A DNA stretch of 64,000 nucleotides from Phytomonospora endophytica (GTDB lineage Bacteria; Actinomycetota; Actinomycetes; Mycobacteriales; Micromonosporaceae): positions 1 through 64,000 of the forward strand of contig NZ_JACHGT010000017.1 in assembly GCF_014202425.1 (NCBI RefSeq), read 5' to 3'. The notes beneath the pieces were generated by a model. It searched no databases. It worked only from the letters and a program-made list of their open reading frames with translations, and was not told the DNA's origin. A program made the translations under genes and the position numbers. Every line of letters begins with the position of its first letter. Position 1 is the first letter of the stretch. Below, piece after piece: positions 1 through 8,276 of the stretch.

Positions 1-71
1 CCTGGCACTGGCGACGCCGACACCAAACCCGCGCACAACGCAGCCACTACCAGCGAAGACACCCACAACAT
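1..71 (-). CDS. N-terminal end of a secreted protein (runs off the window)
   Basis: Reading leftwards from an ATG at 71, the first 23 codons give a short hydrophobic stretch starting MLWVSSLVVAALCAG and ending SASPVP. This looks like a Sec signal peptide with a cleavage site near the Ala-Ser pairs. The rest lies outside the window. The left end of the insertion sequence at 95 sits only 24 bases before this start, so the native promoter is probably displaced or replaced. Only the signal-like composition supports the call; no function can be given. Confidence 0.35.
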   Translation of the reverse strand, partial: MLWVSSLVVAALCAGLVSASPVP

Positions 72-94
72 CACAAACCACAGCTGTAGTACTA

Positions 95-993
95 GGTCGT
101 GTTTGCAAAGGGGTGGATGATGGTGTGGTGGTTCGTCGCTATGAGTTGTCGGATGGTGAGTGGGAGGGCTTGTCGGGGTTGTTGCCGCCGGTGGTGAACG
201 GTGGTCGGCCGAGGATGGATGACCGGCGGGTGTTGAACGGGATCGCGTGGAAGATCCGGTCGGGTGCGCCGTGGCGGGATGTTCCCGAACGTTATGGCCC
301 TTGGCGGAGTGTGTATGCGCGTTTCCGCAGGTGGGCTCTGGATGGGACCTTTCAGCGGGTCCTGGCCGGGCTCCAGGCGCGAGCCGATGCGCGTGGGGAC
401 GTGGACTGGCTGGTGTCGATCGACTCGACGATCACGCGTGCCCACCAGCACGCCGCCGGCGCTAAAGGGGGCGGAGCGATTCGGGCGAATCGCTTCACGC
501 CATCGGACGATCCCGAGGTGGATTGACCACGAAGGTCCATCTCGCCTGCGATGGGAACGGACGGACCCTCGCCTTCGTCGTCTCGGCGGGCAACGTCAAC
601 GACTGCACCCGGTTCGAAGCCGTCTGGGACGCCATTAGAGTCACCCGGCCGGGGCCGGGGCGGCCACGCACCAGACCTGACCACGTCATCGCCGACAAGG
701 GCTACTCCACGCGCGCGATCCGCACCCATTTACGCAAACGTGGTATCGGCGCCACGATCCCCGAACGCGCCGATCACCAGACCAACCGCGCCCGCAAAGG
801 CCCCCGCGGTGGCAGGCCACCGACCTTCGACCAGCAGCGCTACGCCCGACGCAACGTCGTCGAACGCTGCTTCAACAGGTTGAAGCAGCGGCGCGGCATC
901 GCCACCCGATACGACAAAACAACCGAGTCCTACCAGGCAGCTATCACCCTCGCCGCCATCCACCAACGGCTACCCACCTTTGCAAACACGCCC
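95..993 (+). mobile_element. IS5-family insertion sequence (IS427-like), complete
   Basis: An 899-bp element is bounded by near-perfect terminal inverted repeats. The left end reads GGTCGTGTTTGCAAAGG and the right end, reversed, GGGCGTGTTTGCAAAGG, differing at one base. It is flanked on both sides by the dinucleotide TA (93-94 and 994-995), the target duplication typical of the IS427 group of IS5. It carries two overlapping transposase frames in the same direction. Both inverted repeats and both frames look intact, so the copy may still be active or recently inserted. Confidence 0.9.
113..526 (+). CDS. IS5-family transposase, first frame (orfA)
   Basis: This 137-residue frame holds the DUF4096-type N-terminal DNA-binding part of IS5/IS427 transposases: LSDGEWEGLSGLLPP, then GGRPRMDDRRVLNGI and the conserved SGAPWRDVPERYGPW. 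It ends with the first catalytic aspartate in VSIDSTITRAHQH. The GTG start lies inside the left inverted repeat; a later GTG is possible. The TGA stop at 524-526 overlaps a TTG at 523. The full DDE enzyme is normally made by ribosomal frameshifting or reinitiation between the two frames. Confidence 0.85.
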   Translation: MDDGVVVRRYELSDGEWEGLSGLLPPVVNGGRPRMDDRRVLNGIAWKIRSGAPWRDVPERYGPWRSVYARFRRWALDGTFQRVLAGLQARADARGDVDWLVSIDSTITRAHQHAAGAKGGGAIRANRFTPSDDPEVD

Positions 994-996
994 TAG
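523..996 (+). CDS. IS5-family transposase, second frame (orfB, DDE catalytic part)
   Basis: This 157-residue frame contains the rest of the DDE catalytic core: the second aspartate in HVIADKGYST and the glutamate region RNVVERCFNRLKQRRGIATRY. These are the Y-(2)-R-(3)-E type motifs of the IS4/IS5 superfamily. The apparent TTG start overlaps the stop of orfA, so it is more likely expressed as an orfA-orfB fusion than alone. The stop codon TAG (994-996) is completed by the target-site TA plus the neighbouring host G, so it exists only because of where the element landed. Confidence 0.85.
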   Translation: MTTKVHLACDGNGRTLAFVVSAGNVNDCTRFEAVWDAIRVTRPGPGRPRTRPDHVIADKGYSTRAIRTHLRKRGIGATIPERADHQTNRARKGPRGGRPPTFDQQRYARRNVVERCFNRLKQRRGIATRYDKTTESYQAAITLAAIHQRLPTFANTP

Positions 997-1545
997 GGTC
1001 GGGCACGTCCGCGCCCTTTGACACCCGTCCGATCCGCGCGTTGAGGCACCAATGACTCACATCCACACGACGCTCGCTGTGGACATCGTCGCCTGGTCCT
1101 AACCGCGGGCCGGGTGGTGGCGCTGTTGCGTCCGGACAGCTTCCGGCTACTGTTCGTCGTCGCTTTCTGACTGTCTTGGTTGCCTCGTCGCAGCATGGCC
1201 CTCTACGACCTAACCGTCAGGAAGACCTTCCGCCGACAACCACCGGCTCGGAAACGCAGCCTCCGCTGATGCCTGGTAATGGCCTTCCTAGACCGGGACA
1301 AGACGCCAGGCCGCGTACACAGCGACACCCCGCAGCAGGCGCAAGTTCCCGGATTGCTGGCGAAATGAATCCACACGAACGCGGAATCAGTTGCTGAGGG
1401 ATCGCGCCGCCCTAGAGGATGTCGGAGGTTCGGAACCTACTCTTGGCATGTGACGGGACATGCGGCAGGACGGATCATGCACGGCTGCGGAGCCATGGCT
1501 CGCCAAAACGTGCAAGAGGCTCGGTAAAGCTGCACTTCGCAAAGG
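997..1545. other. Gene-free stretch between IS element and CRISPR array
   Basis: No frame in these 549 bases has recognisable protein features, and no cas gene fragment could be identified on either strand. The last 60 or so bases act as the candidate CRISPR leader, listed separately. The open frames here are short and of non-coding composition. Confidence 0.6.
1486..1545 (+). promoter_or_regulatory. Candidate CRISPR leader end
   Basis: The region directly before the first repeat contains GGTAAAGCTGCACTTCGC and is slightly less GC-rich than its surroundings. The array's degenerate repeat lies at the opposite (right) end, and in CRISPR arrays the leader lies opposite the decayed end. Transcription from left to right is therefore expected. 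There is no recognisable promoter box; the length of the leader is a guess. Confidence 0.4.
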
Positions 1546-3404
1546 GTGCTCTCCACGAGCGTGGAGGTGGTCCGGTGAGGTGATGGCCGTGGACGTCGGC
1601 GAGGGCGTGCTCTCCACGAGCGTGGAGGTGGTCCGGCCGACACCGACACCGATGAGTTCCACCCCACGTGCTCTCCACGAGCGTGGAGGTGGTCCGGACA
1701 TGGCGACCGTCGCTATCCGCACGCAGGCGTGCTCTCCACGAGCGTGGAGGTGGTCCGCCGCCGAGTTCGCCGCCTCGGCGATGGCTCAGGTGCTCTCCAC
1801 GAGCGTGGAGGTGGTCCGCGTGGCTGCGTAAACACGAGTTGCCTTTTGATGTGCTCTCCACGAGCGTGGAGGTGGTCCGCCGCGAAATAGCGTGTGGTAC
1901 CTGCCGTCGTGGTGCTCTCCACGAGCGTGGAGGTGGTCCTACCCGCGAGAGTCAGCGGGAGGGGGGACAGGGGTGCTCTCCACGAGCGTGGAGGTGGTCC
2001 GCGTTCAGGGGATCGGCTAGACAGCTGACCCCGGTGCTCTCCACGAGCGTGGAGGTGGTCCGGCCGGCCGTGCCGCTGGCGACGCTATGTCTAAGTGCTC
2101 TCCACGAGCGTGGAGGTGGTCCGATGTACTTATTGGTGAACGTCTGTCCGATGTGGTGCTCTCCACGAGCGTGGAGGTGGTCCGGAGGTGATTAGGGTGT
2201 CGGCGATGCCGAGCCCGTGCTCTCCACGAGCGTGGAGGTGGTCCGGTGAGCCGCAGATCTGCGTCGAGGTCGTCCGGGTGCTCTCCACGAGCGTGGAGGT
2301 GGTCCGGCGGGCCTGACCGCCAACACCCCGACCGACCTGTGCTCTCCACGAGCGTGGAGGTGGTCCGCCTTGGCGCGGTGTTCACTGGATGAGGCCCGCG
2401 TGCTCTCCACGAGCGTGGAGGTGGTCCGTCCTGATCATGCCGAAACGCACCCTCGAAACCGTGCTCTCCACGAGCATGGAGGTGGTCCGCGATCGTCAAC
2501 GCGACCGATCGGCGCAACCAGGTGCTCTCCACGAGCGTGGAGGTGGTCCGCGCTCGCGCGAGCCGCTACGCCGCGTGAGGCAGTGCTCTCCACGAGCGTG
2601 GAGGTGGTCCGGTCAACCGGGCCATGGCCATCGAGGTCGTCGGGTGCTCTCCACGAGCGTGGAGGTGGTCCGTAGACCGTCGCGGTGTACGTCTCTCCAC
2701 TCCAGTGCTCTCCACGAGCGTGGAGGTGGTCCGATGGCCCGTCTCGGCGGCCTGGAGCTGGAGCCGTGCTCTCCACGAGCGTGGAGGTGGTCCGGTCATC
2801 ATCGCGGGCACCGCGACCCCGGCGCCGTGCTCTCCACGAGCGTGGAGGTGGTCCGCTCTTCGGGCCTGCCGCGCTCGCGAGCCTCATGTGCTCTCCACGA
2901 GCGTGGAGGTGGTCCGGTTGCAGCGCGTACGACTCTTGTAGTCAAGACGTGCTCTCCACGAGCGTGGAGGTGGTCCGGGGCTGTAGACGTCCTTACCCTG
3001 CACGGACAGGTGCTCTCCACGAGCGTGGAGGTGGTCCGGCCGTCGGCCGCGGCCTGTCGCGCCGGTGCGTGTGCTCTCCACGAGCGTGGAGGTGGTCCGA
3101 CGACCCGTTTGCGCAGCAGGCCGGGGTCGGGGTGCTCTCCACGAGCGTGGAGGTGGTCCGGTTCTCCCGTGAGCACGGTCGCCGCGCGCAACGTGCTCTC
3201 CACGAACGTGGAGGTGGTCCGCAGCTCGTACGACCTTGACGCCATGGCAAACGGTGCTCTCCACGAGCGTGGAGGTGGTCCGCGTGTCCCGGCTGCGGCG
3301 GGTGGCTGGAGGAGGTGCTCTCCACGAGCGTGGAGGTGGTCCGGAGCTGGGGAACAAGACGGCTCACCGTCGGTCGTGCTCTCCACGAGCGTGGAGATGA
3401 TCCG
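1546..3404 (+). CRISPR. Type I-E-like CRISPR array, 31 repeats and 30 spacers
   Basis: A 29-base repeat (begins GTGCTCTCCACG, ends GGAGGTGGTCCG) recurs exactly every 61 bases from 1546 to 3376, giving 30 spacers of exactly 32 bases. The repeat contains a 6-bp hairpin, CTCCAC and GTGGAG around GAGC, as in type I-E repeats. Variants are few. Repeat 7 (1912) ends in T, repeat 16 (2461) has a G-to-A in the stem, repeat 28 (3193) a G-to-A in the loop, and the last repeat (3376) two G-to-A changes. The decayed last repeat marks the right end as the oldest. No cas genes occur in the window. All spacers look different from each other by eye. Confidence 0.98.
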
Positions 3405-3703
3405 ATCCCGCGGTGTTCGGCGCGAGGGCCGGGTTGATCTGAATCGTCAACGTCCTCGGGGTACACCTCTGGGTACAGCCGCATCATCTCCTCCCGGAGT
3501 CACTCCTGCTGCTCAAGGTGTTCGTCGAACCAGCTCTGGTATCTGCTCTGCAATGGTGGGTCTGTTGGGCGATGCCGGCACCCGATCCCACGCAGCAACC
3601 GGTGCGAGTGTGCCGGACGGTCGGGGTGGCGCACACCGGGTTGGTCTGTGCCGGGGTCTCGGTGTGGAAAGACGGTGGCAGGTCGTGGGATCCGGTCTCG
3701 GCC
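3405..3703 (-). other. Short stretch with possible gene remnants
   Basis: No intact gene is seen. On the minus strand one frame reads as a plausible C-terminus (RYQSWFDEHLEQQE then TGA). It is followed at once by a GGGAGG ribosome-site-like sequence and an ATG opening MMRLYPEVYPEDVDDSD, which runs straight into the last CRISPR repeat. This looks like the tail of one small gene and the head of another cut off by the array, but the evidence is only compositional. Confidence 0.2.
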
Positions 3704-4783
3704 TTACCGCGTTCGCACACTGATCTGGTGGCTGACGTCGACGCGTTCACCGAAGGCCGGTCGGCGAAGGGTGCGGGTGCTGCCGTCTTCGACGAGGTTG
3801 AGCTGTGTGGCTCCCAGCCGGGTGTGGGTGTCGACTTCGATGGCCAGCAGGCGGATGTCGCCTTCGGCGACGCGCACCGGGACGGTCAGGGGCGTGATCC
3901 GATCGTCGGGTTCGCCGGAGCGGCCTTCGCCGGTGGGGAGCCACACCTCCACCTCGTGGCGGCCGGGGGTCAGTTCGTACCACCAGGTCGCCCAGGACGC
4001 CGGTCTGCTGCGGCCGTCGATCCACAGTCGAGGGTCGGCGAGCCAGGAGTGGGCGTTGCCGGCGTGCGGGAGGTCTTCGGCGAGGGTGTGCCGGTACTGG
4101 AAAGCGATGAGCAGGCAGCCCAGGCCCTCGGCGGGGGCGGGGATGCTGCGCGGGGTCGTGCCCAGGAAGGAGGCCGGTTGGCGGGAGACGGCGTCGGTGA
4201 CCAGGCGTGCCTCGTCGGCGGCGTCGATGCGGATGCGACGGTCGGCGCGTCGGCGCCGGCGTTCCCAGGCCCATGGGGCGAGGCAGGCGATCGCGATCAT
4301 TCCCGCGACCAGGAAGGTGAAGCGGGGAGGCCGGCCCAGTGTTTCGGGTAGGCCGGTGAAGGGGAGAACGGCGAAGGCGACAAGCAGTGCGGCGGCCGAG
4401 AACACCCAGGAGCGTTTCGTCGTCCCGATGCCACGGACCGGGCGGCGCCCGAGGAGGCCGTGGGCTCCTGGTGTGCGTGAGGCGACGTAGTCGAGTTCGA
4501 CCACTTCGCCGGTGCGGACCGACACCCATGAGGCGCCTTCGACGGCTTTTTCGCGGACCTCGACGAGGTGCTCCCCCGGTGGCACCACGGCGATCATCCG
4601 GCCCCAGCCGTGCCACAGTGGACGACCGTTGACGCCGATGTTGCGGTCGGGTTCGTGGCGGCGTATCCCCCGGGCGCGGCGGGTTCGAACGGCGATGCCG
4701 CCGAATCCGTGCGGCAGCGGCGGTCTCGACCAGCGATCCGGCCAGCGCATGAGCGGGTATGTGGGGTCCCGAAACGACTCCAT
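3704..4783 (-). CDS. Membrane protein with two flanking beta-rich domains, unknown function
   Basis: The 359-residue protein starts at an ATG preceded by a good GGGAGG site. Two adjacent hydrophobic segments (about residues 125-145 and 155-174) form a hairpin in the membrane. They separate an N-terminal domain (about 45-110) from a C-terminal domain (about 210-350). Each flank contains a stretch in which a P-G-x-H turn leads into a beta strand (VVPPGEHLVEVRE and LTPGRHEVEVWLP), so the two halves look like copies of one PEGA-like beta domain. I do not recognise the family. It is a single gene, convergent to nothing and not obviously in an operon. Confidence 0.7.
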   Translation of the reverse strand: MESFRDPTYPLMRWPDRWSRPPLPHGFGGIAVRTRRARGIRRHEPDRNIGVNGRPLWHGWGRMIAVVPPGEHLVEVREKAVEGASWVSVRTGEVVELDYVASRTPGAHGLLGRRPVRGIGTTKRSWVFSAAALLVAFAVLPFTGLPETLGRPPRFTFLVAGMIAIACLAPWAWERRRRRADRRIRIDAADEARLVTDAVSRQPASFLGTTPRSIPAPAEGLGCLLIAFQYRHTLAEDLPHAGNAHSWLADPRLWIDGRSRPASWATWWYELTPGRHEVEVWLPTGEGRSGEPDDRITPLTVPVRVAEGDIRLLAIEVDTHTRLGATQLNLVEDGSTRTLRRPAFGERVDVSHQISVRTR

Positions 4784-4972
4784 GGATCCTCCCGAGGGCG
4801 CTGGGGCCGAGCGCGCCCGGGCGATGGTCGAAGTGGCGCCGATCGGCGGATCGCGACGGGCTCGCAGGCTCCCACCGAGCAGACGTCCGGGCTCGTCGAC
4901 ATTCGACTGTGCCGCAGGGGCACGGCACTGTCAACAACCGTTGGTCTACGTCAACCCCAAGGGGGCCGGGTG

Positions 4973-5461
4973 TCAGGCGGCCTGCTCGCTGAAGCGGGCC
5001 TCGGCGACGGTCTCGCAGTCCGCGGCGAAGCTGATCTCGGCGGTCACGTATTCGCCGGCCAGCACCCGGGGCAGCCACAGCCGGGCGTCGTCCCACATCT
5101 TCGTCAACGGCAGGTCGTCGAAGGGGAACCACTCCGGGATGATCTCGTCGGATTCCACGGCCCGGCCGCTGAAGCGGTCGGCCCCGAACACCGACACCAC
5201 CGCATCCCAGGCCGGGCGCGTCGGGAAACGAAACGTCACCACACCGAGCTCGCGCAAACAGGTGGGATCGACCCGGATGCCCGACTCCTCCTCGACTTCT
5301 CGCACGGTCGCCTGCGCCGGCGACTCACCGGGTTCGACGTGACCGCCCAGCCCGACGATCTTCCCGGCCCCGAAACCGGTCTTCTTCAGACCCAGCAGCA
5401 CCTCAGGACCTGTGTCCGACGTTCGGGTCAGGTAGCACAGGCACAGCGACGTCACATTCAT
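4973..5461 (-). CDS. MTH1-like Nudix hydrolase (oxidised purine dNTP pyrophosphatase)
   Basis: This 162-residue protein has a complete Nudix box at residues 40-62 (G40, E46, R54-E55, E58-E59, G61). It also carries the neighbouring signatures of the MTH1/NUDT1 subfamily: GFGAGKIVGLGG before the box, and AVESDEIIPEWF followed by MWDDARLW after it. MTH1 enzymes hydrolyse oxidised nucleotides such as 8-oxo-dGTP and 2-hydroxy-dATP to monophosphates in the cytoplasm. The length matches the family (about 155). No strong ribosome site precedes the ATG. The substrate is inferred from family likeness only. Confidence 0.85.
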   Translation of the reverse strand: MNVTSLCLCYLTRTSDTGPEVLLGLKKTGFGAGKIVGLGGHVEPGESPAQATVREVEEESGIRVDPTCLRELGVVTFRFPTRPAWDAVVSVFGADRFSGRAVESDEIIPEWFPFDDLPLTKMWDDARLWLPRVLAGEYVTAEISFAADCETVAEARFSEQAA

Positions 5462-5776
5462 CGCGCCAGTATCGATGGCCGACCCGGACGCGCTTCACCG
5501 ACCGTCGCGGCTGGTTTCAAGGGTGGTAAGCGGGAACTTAGGTTCTAGATCTCGTCGCAACTCCCGGCCCGAGGGACGTTGCAGTGACCAGGCCGTTTCG
5601 TACCCGTAGGAGGCGTGGTCCCGCGCCTTTGGCGGACAAGCGTGATCACTACCTTCGCCTGATGCCGCAAGGTGCGTGGTGGTGCCACGCTGCGCTGCGG
5701 GGTCCATGATCACGGGCGGGTCCTGGCCCTACCGATAGTGTCGGACGGCGCGTTGCGTGATTGGTGGCCTGGTGGG
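5462..5776. other. Intergenic stretch, nothing recognised
   Basis: These 315 bases between two minus-strand genes hold only short frames of non-coding composition. No hairpin terminator or operator was recognised. Confidence 0.5.
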
Positions 5777-6115
5777 CTACTCGGGCTGGATGTATCGATC
5801 CCAGATCTGTGCCCCGTGGTAGGGGCCTTCGCCACTGCTCTCGTACCGGGGCTCGTCGAAGGTCACAAAGTATTCGAGTTCGCCGGGTGTGGCGTGTGCA
5901 TGTTGGACGGGTTTTGGTGCTCCGACGGTGCTGATGGCGCCGGTGAACTCGGCCGCCCACGGGCCGTCCCAGTTGGGGTCACGCGTGATGTGAACGCGGG
6001 TTCCTGCTGGTAGAGCTCCTTGTGGCCAGTCCTGGGGCAGCGGCTTGCCGGCGATGTGTTCGATGGCCTGTCGAACTCGGGTTGCCTGCTGATCTTCGAT
6101 GGGGGTTTCGGGCAT
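5777..6115 (-). CDS. Small conserved actinobacterial protein, unknown function
   Basis: The 112-residue protein has no membrane segment or signal. Its composition (regular charged N-terminal helix, then ALPAGTRVHITRDPNWDGPW and a C-terminal block TFDEPRYESSGEGPY) is that of a compact beta-rich soluble protein. The VHITRDPNWDGPW stretch suggests an SH3-like barrel. Similar short proteins in actinomycetes are often annotated only loosely. The ATG is the first in frame; the sequence upstream (up to 6350) holds no clear partner. Confidence 0.6.
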   Translation of the reverse strand: MPETPIEDQQATRVRQAIEHIAGKPLPQDWPQGALPAGTRVHITRDPNWDGPWAAEFTGAISTVGAPKPVQHAHATPGELEYFVTFDEPRYESSGEGPYHGAQIWDRYIQPE

Positions 6116-6350
6116 GCGCCGATCCTGCCTGACCAGTGGGGACGGTTGTCAGGACGGGATGCCTTGGAGGGCTCGGGTGTGGGCGAGGCGCCAGGCGCAG
6201 CACCGGGTTGCGTGGTCTCGACCGCGGCTGCGGCCGGACCGACGGGTTCGGTGTCGGCTTGGGCGGCTTTGCGGGCTTCGACGGCGACCGCGTCAGTCAA
6301 CGCGCCGGCGGAAAGGGCGGTGGCGATGCCGGTGACGAGGGGGATGACCG

Positions 6351-6701
6351 ATGACCGACGGTAGGTTTCGTGGCATGACCGGCCCCACGCACACTCCCAC
6401 TCCCCCTGTCGTCCCCGGTGCTCTCGGCACGAGCATCGACGACCTCACCGCCGCCGTCGAGGCCGGCACCGCGTCGGCCGGGCGTCTGCTGGGTCTGCCC
6501 GAACTGCCCGGTGACGGCGTGTGGGTCGACATCGCCGGTGCCGCGGCGGTCGTCGGCGTGGCCTCCCAGACCATCACCGGCTGGGTCAACAGCAATGCCC
6601 CGCAGGAGCTGCCGTTTCCCGCCCCGCAGCGGATCCTCTACCGCCTCTACTGGCCGCTGGCCGACATCCAGGGCTGGATGGGTGCCCGGCCGCCGCGCTG
6701 A
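6351..6701 (+). CDS. Small MerR/excisionase-like helix-turn-helix protein
   Basis: The 116-residue protein has a proline-rich N-terminus and a C-terminal domain beginning VWVDIAGAAAVVGVASQTITGWV. This resembles the helix-turn-helix of AlpA/MerR-like small regulators. It ends in ILYRLYWPLADIQGWM, the strand-plus-helix pattern that closes such winged domains. Two ATGs (6351 and 6375) are possible; a GAGGGGG sequence favours the first. It stands alone on the plus strand before the carbonic anhydrase gene. DNA binding is inferred. Confidence 0.6.
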   Translation: MTDGRFRGMTGPTHTPTPPVVPGALGTSIDDLTAAVEAGTASAGRLLGLPELPGDGVWVDIAGAAAVVGVASQTITGWVNSNAPQELPFPAPQRILYRLYWPLADIQGWMGARPPR

Positions 6702-6867
6702 CAGACCGATTCGAAACAGCGCCATGGGCCAGTGATCTTCGAGTGGGCGCGGTCGGTGACGTGACGGCACCGGGAGGTGCGCGGCGTGGCTGCCGTGACC
6801 GGCACCGCGCGACTTCGATCGCGACATGCCGTCCGACGGGGGGTGGTTCTGCCCTAGGCTTCGCACC

Positions 6868-7509
6868 ATGGCCAAGATCAAATCCCCTTCGCCCGGCGAG
6901 GCCTTCGACCGGCTGCTCACCGGCAACGCACGCTTCGTGACGGGCGCGCCCCTGCACCCCAACCAGGACGCGGCACGCCGCGCCGAACTCGCTCCCGGCC
7001 AGCAGCCTTTCGCCGTGATGTTCGGCTGCTCCGACTCCCGCCTGGCCGCCGAGATCATCTTCGACCAGGGCCTCGGTGACCTGTTCGTGGTCCGCACCGC
7101 CGGCCACGTGGTGGGCGGGGAAGTCTTGGGCAGCATCGAATACGGCGTCCACGTCCTCGACTGCCCGCTCGTCATCGTGCTCGGCCACGACTCCTGCGGC
7201 GCGGTCGCCGCGGCCTGCGCGGCACTCGAAGACGGCTCCGCACCCGCCGGATACATCCGCGACATCGTCGAACGAGTCACCCCCAGCGTCCTGGCGGCGC
7301 GAGCGGCGGGGCACTTCGACGCCGACAGCATCCTCGCCGCGCACGTCGAGAACACCGTCGATCTGCTCCTGGAACGTTCCCGGGTCCTGGCCGAACGCGT
7401 CGAGACCGGCAAGACCGCGATCGTCGGCCTCTGCTATCGCCTCGCCGACGGCAGCGCGCAGGTCGTGGCGGCCCGAGGCCTGGACCTCACCACCCCGTCG
7501 GCACCCTGA
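6868..7509 (+). CDS. Beta-class carbonic anhydrase
   Basis: This 213-residue enzyme interconverts carbon dioxide and bicarbonate in the cytoplasm. All family hallmarks are present: C54-x-D56-x-R58 in MFGCSDSR, and H107-x2-C110 in LGHDSCG. The two cysteines and the histidine bind zinc, and the Asp-Arg pair forms the catalytic dyad. The segment VRTAGHVV is also typical. I chose ATG 6868 because MAKIKSPSPGEAF is the usual N-terminus; an earlier in-frame ATG at 6826 adds a segment of non-coding look. It closes the chromosomal block before the island and is convergent with the first island gene. Confidence 0.93.
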   Translation: MAKIKSPSPGEAFDRLLTGNARFVTGAPLHPNQDAARRAELAPGQQPFAVMFGCSDSRLAAEIIFDQGLGDLFVVRTAGHVVGGEVLGSIEYGVHVLDCPLVIVLGHDSCGAVAAACAALEDGSAPAGYIRDIVERVTPSVLAARAAGHFDADSILAAHVENTVDLLLERSRVLAERVETGKTAIVGLCYRLADGSAQVVAARGLDLTTPSAP

Positions 7510-7541
7510 ACCGGTCCACCATCGACACGTCCTCGCGCGGG

Positions 7542-8183
7542 TCAGCGCGGCTGTGCCGGGGTCGCGCCGTCCACCACGTCCTCACGGATGGCATCGGCGA
7601 GCGCGACGAGGAATTCGCTGCGGCAGGCGACGGCGAGTTTGCGGGCCAGGGCGATGAGCCGCTGGGCGGCTTTCGGTGACTGCTTGGCGCCTTCTTCGGC
7701 GACCCAGAGCAGGGCGTGGGCGCGCTGGGTGACCGATTGGGCGGCGCGGTCGGTGGTCGACATGACGAGTCGTTCGGCGCGTGGGAGGTCGGCGGCGGCC
7801 AGGGCGGTGGCGATGCGTCTTTTGGCGTGGGCGGCCCATAGTTCGTCGGTGATGAGGGCGGCGATCTTTTCGCAGCGGTCCGGGTAGGGCACGGCGAAGG
7901 CGGCCGCGAGGTGGGCGTAGGCGAGTTCGGTGGCCGCGGTGTCGGCATCGGGGAGAGTGCGGACGATGCGTTCGGCGTCGTCGGGGGCGATGCGGGCCGC
8001 TCGGAGGGCGACTTCGACGAGGGCGGAGATCTTGGCGTTGCGGTCGGTGATGGTGTGGGCGCGGGTTTCGGCGCGGTCCATCGCGGCGGTGGACTTGAAA
8101 CCGCCTGAGCGCAGCGAGAGTAGGTAGGCGCGGTGCTTGCGTAGGAAGCTGCGGGCGTATTTGCGGGTTTCGTCGGGGCCCAT
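7542..8183 (-). CDS. Alpha-helical repeat protein of unknown function, first gene of the island
   Basis: The 213-residue product is almost entirely helical, with repeated A-x-x-x-DLPRAERL-like units suggestive of TPR-type hairpins. It starts at ATG 8183, which has a near-perfect ribosome site (GAGGAGGCACC) and a TTGACA-like box about 60 bases upstream (8243-8248). The same reading frame stays open upstream through the integrase remnant to 8912, so a fusion of the two cannot be excluded. The strong ribosome site argues for an independent gene. The function is not recognised. Confidence 0.65.
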   Translation of the reverse strand: MGPDETRKYARSFLRKHRAYLLSLRSGGFKSTAAMDRAETRAHTITDRNAKISALVEVALRAARIAPDDAERIVRTLPDADTAATELAYAHLAAAFAVPYPDRCEKIAALITDELWAAHAKRRIATALAAADLPRAERLVMSTTDRAAQSVTQRAHALLWVAEEGAKQSPKAAQRLIALARKLAVACRSEFLVALADAIREDVVDGATPAQPR

Positions 8184-8276
8184 GGTGCCTCCTCGGGGTG
8201 CTCGGTCGGACCGGTGTTCGATGGATGCCCACGCGGGGGGTGTGTCAAACGGCTCGGGTTCGCTTGACGGATGTGG

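Noticed and set aside
1460-3723. Long open frames on both strands across the CRISPR array, with proteins made of repeated [18 protein letters not shown] and CSPRAWRWS
   Set aside because: They are translations of the 29-base repeat in its three phases; the repeat and GC-rich spacers simply lack stops. No gene.
5863-6300. Minus-strand frame opening with an Ala/Pro-rich stretch before the gene at 5777-6115
   Set aside because: Only a TTG start and no ribosome site, and the frame overlaps a better gene on the same strand for most of its length.
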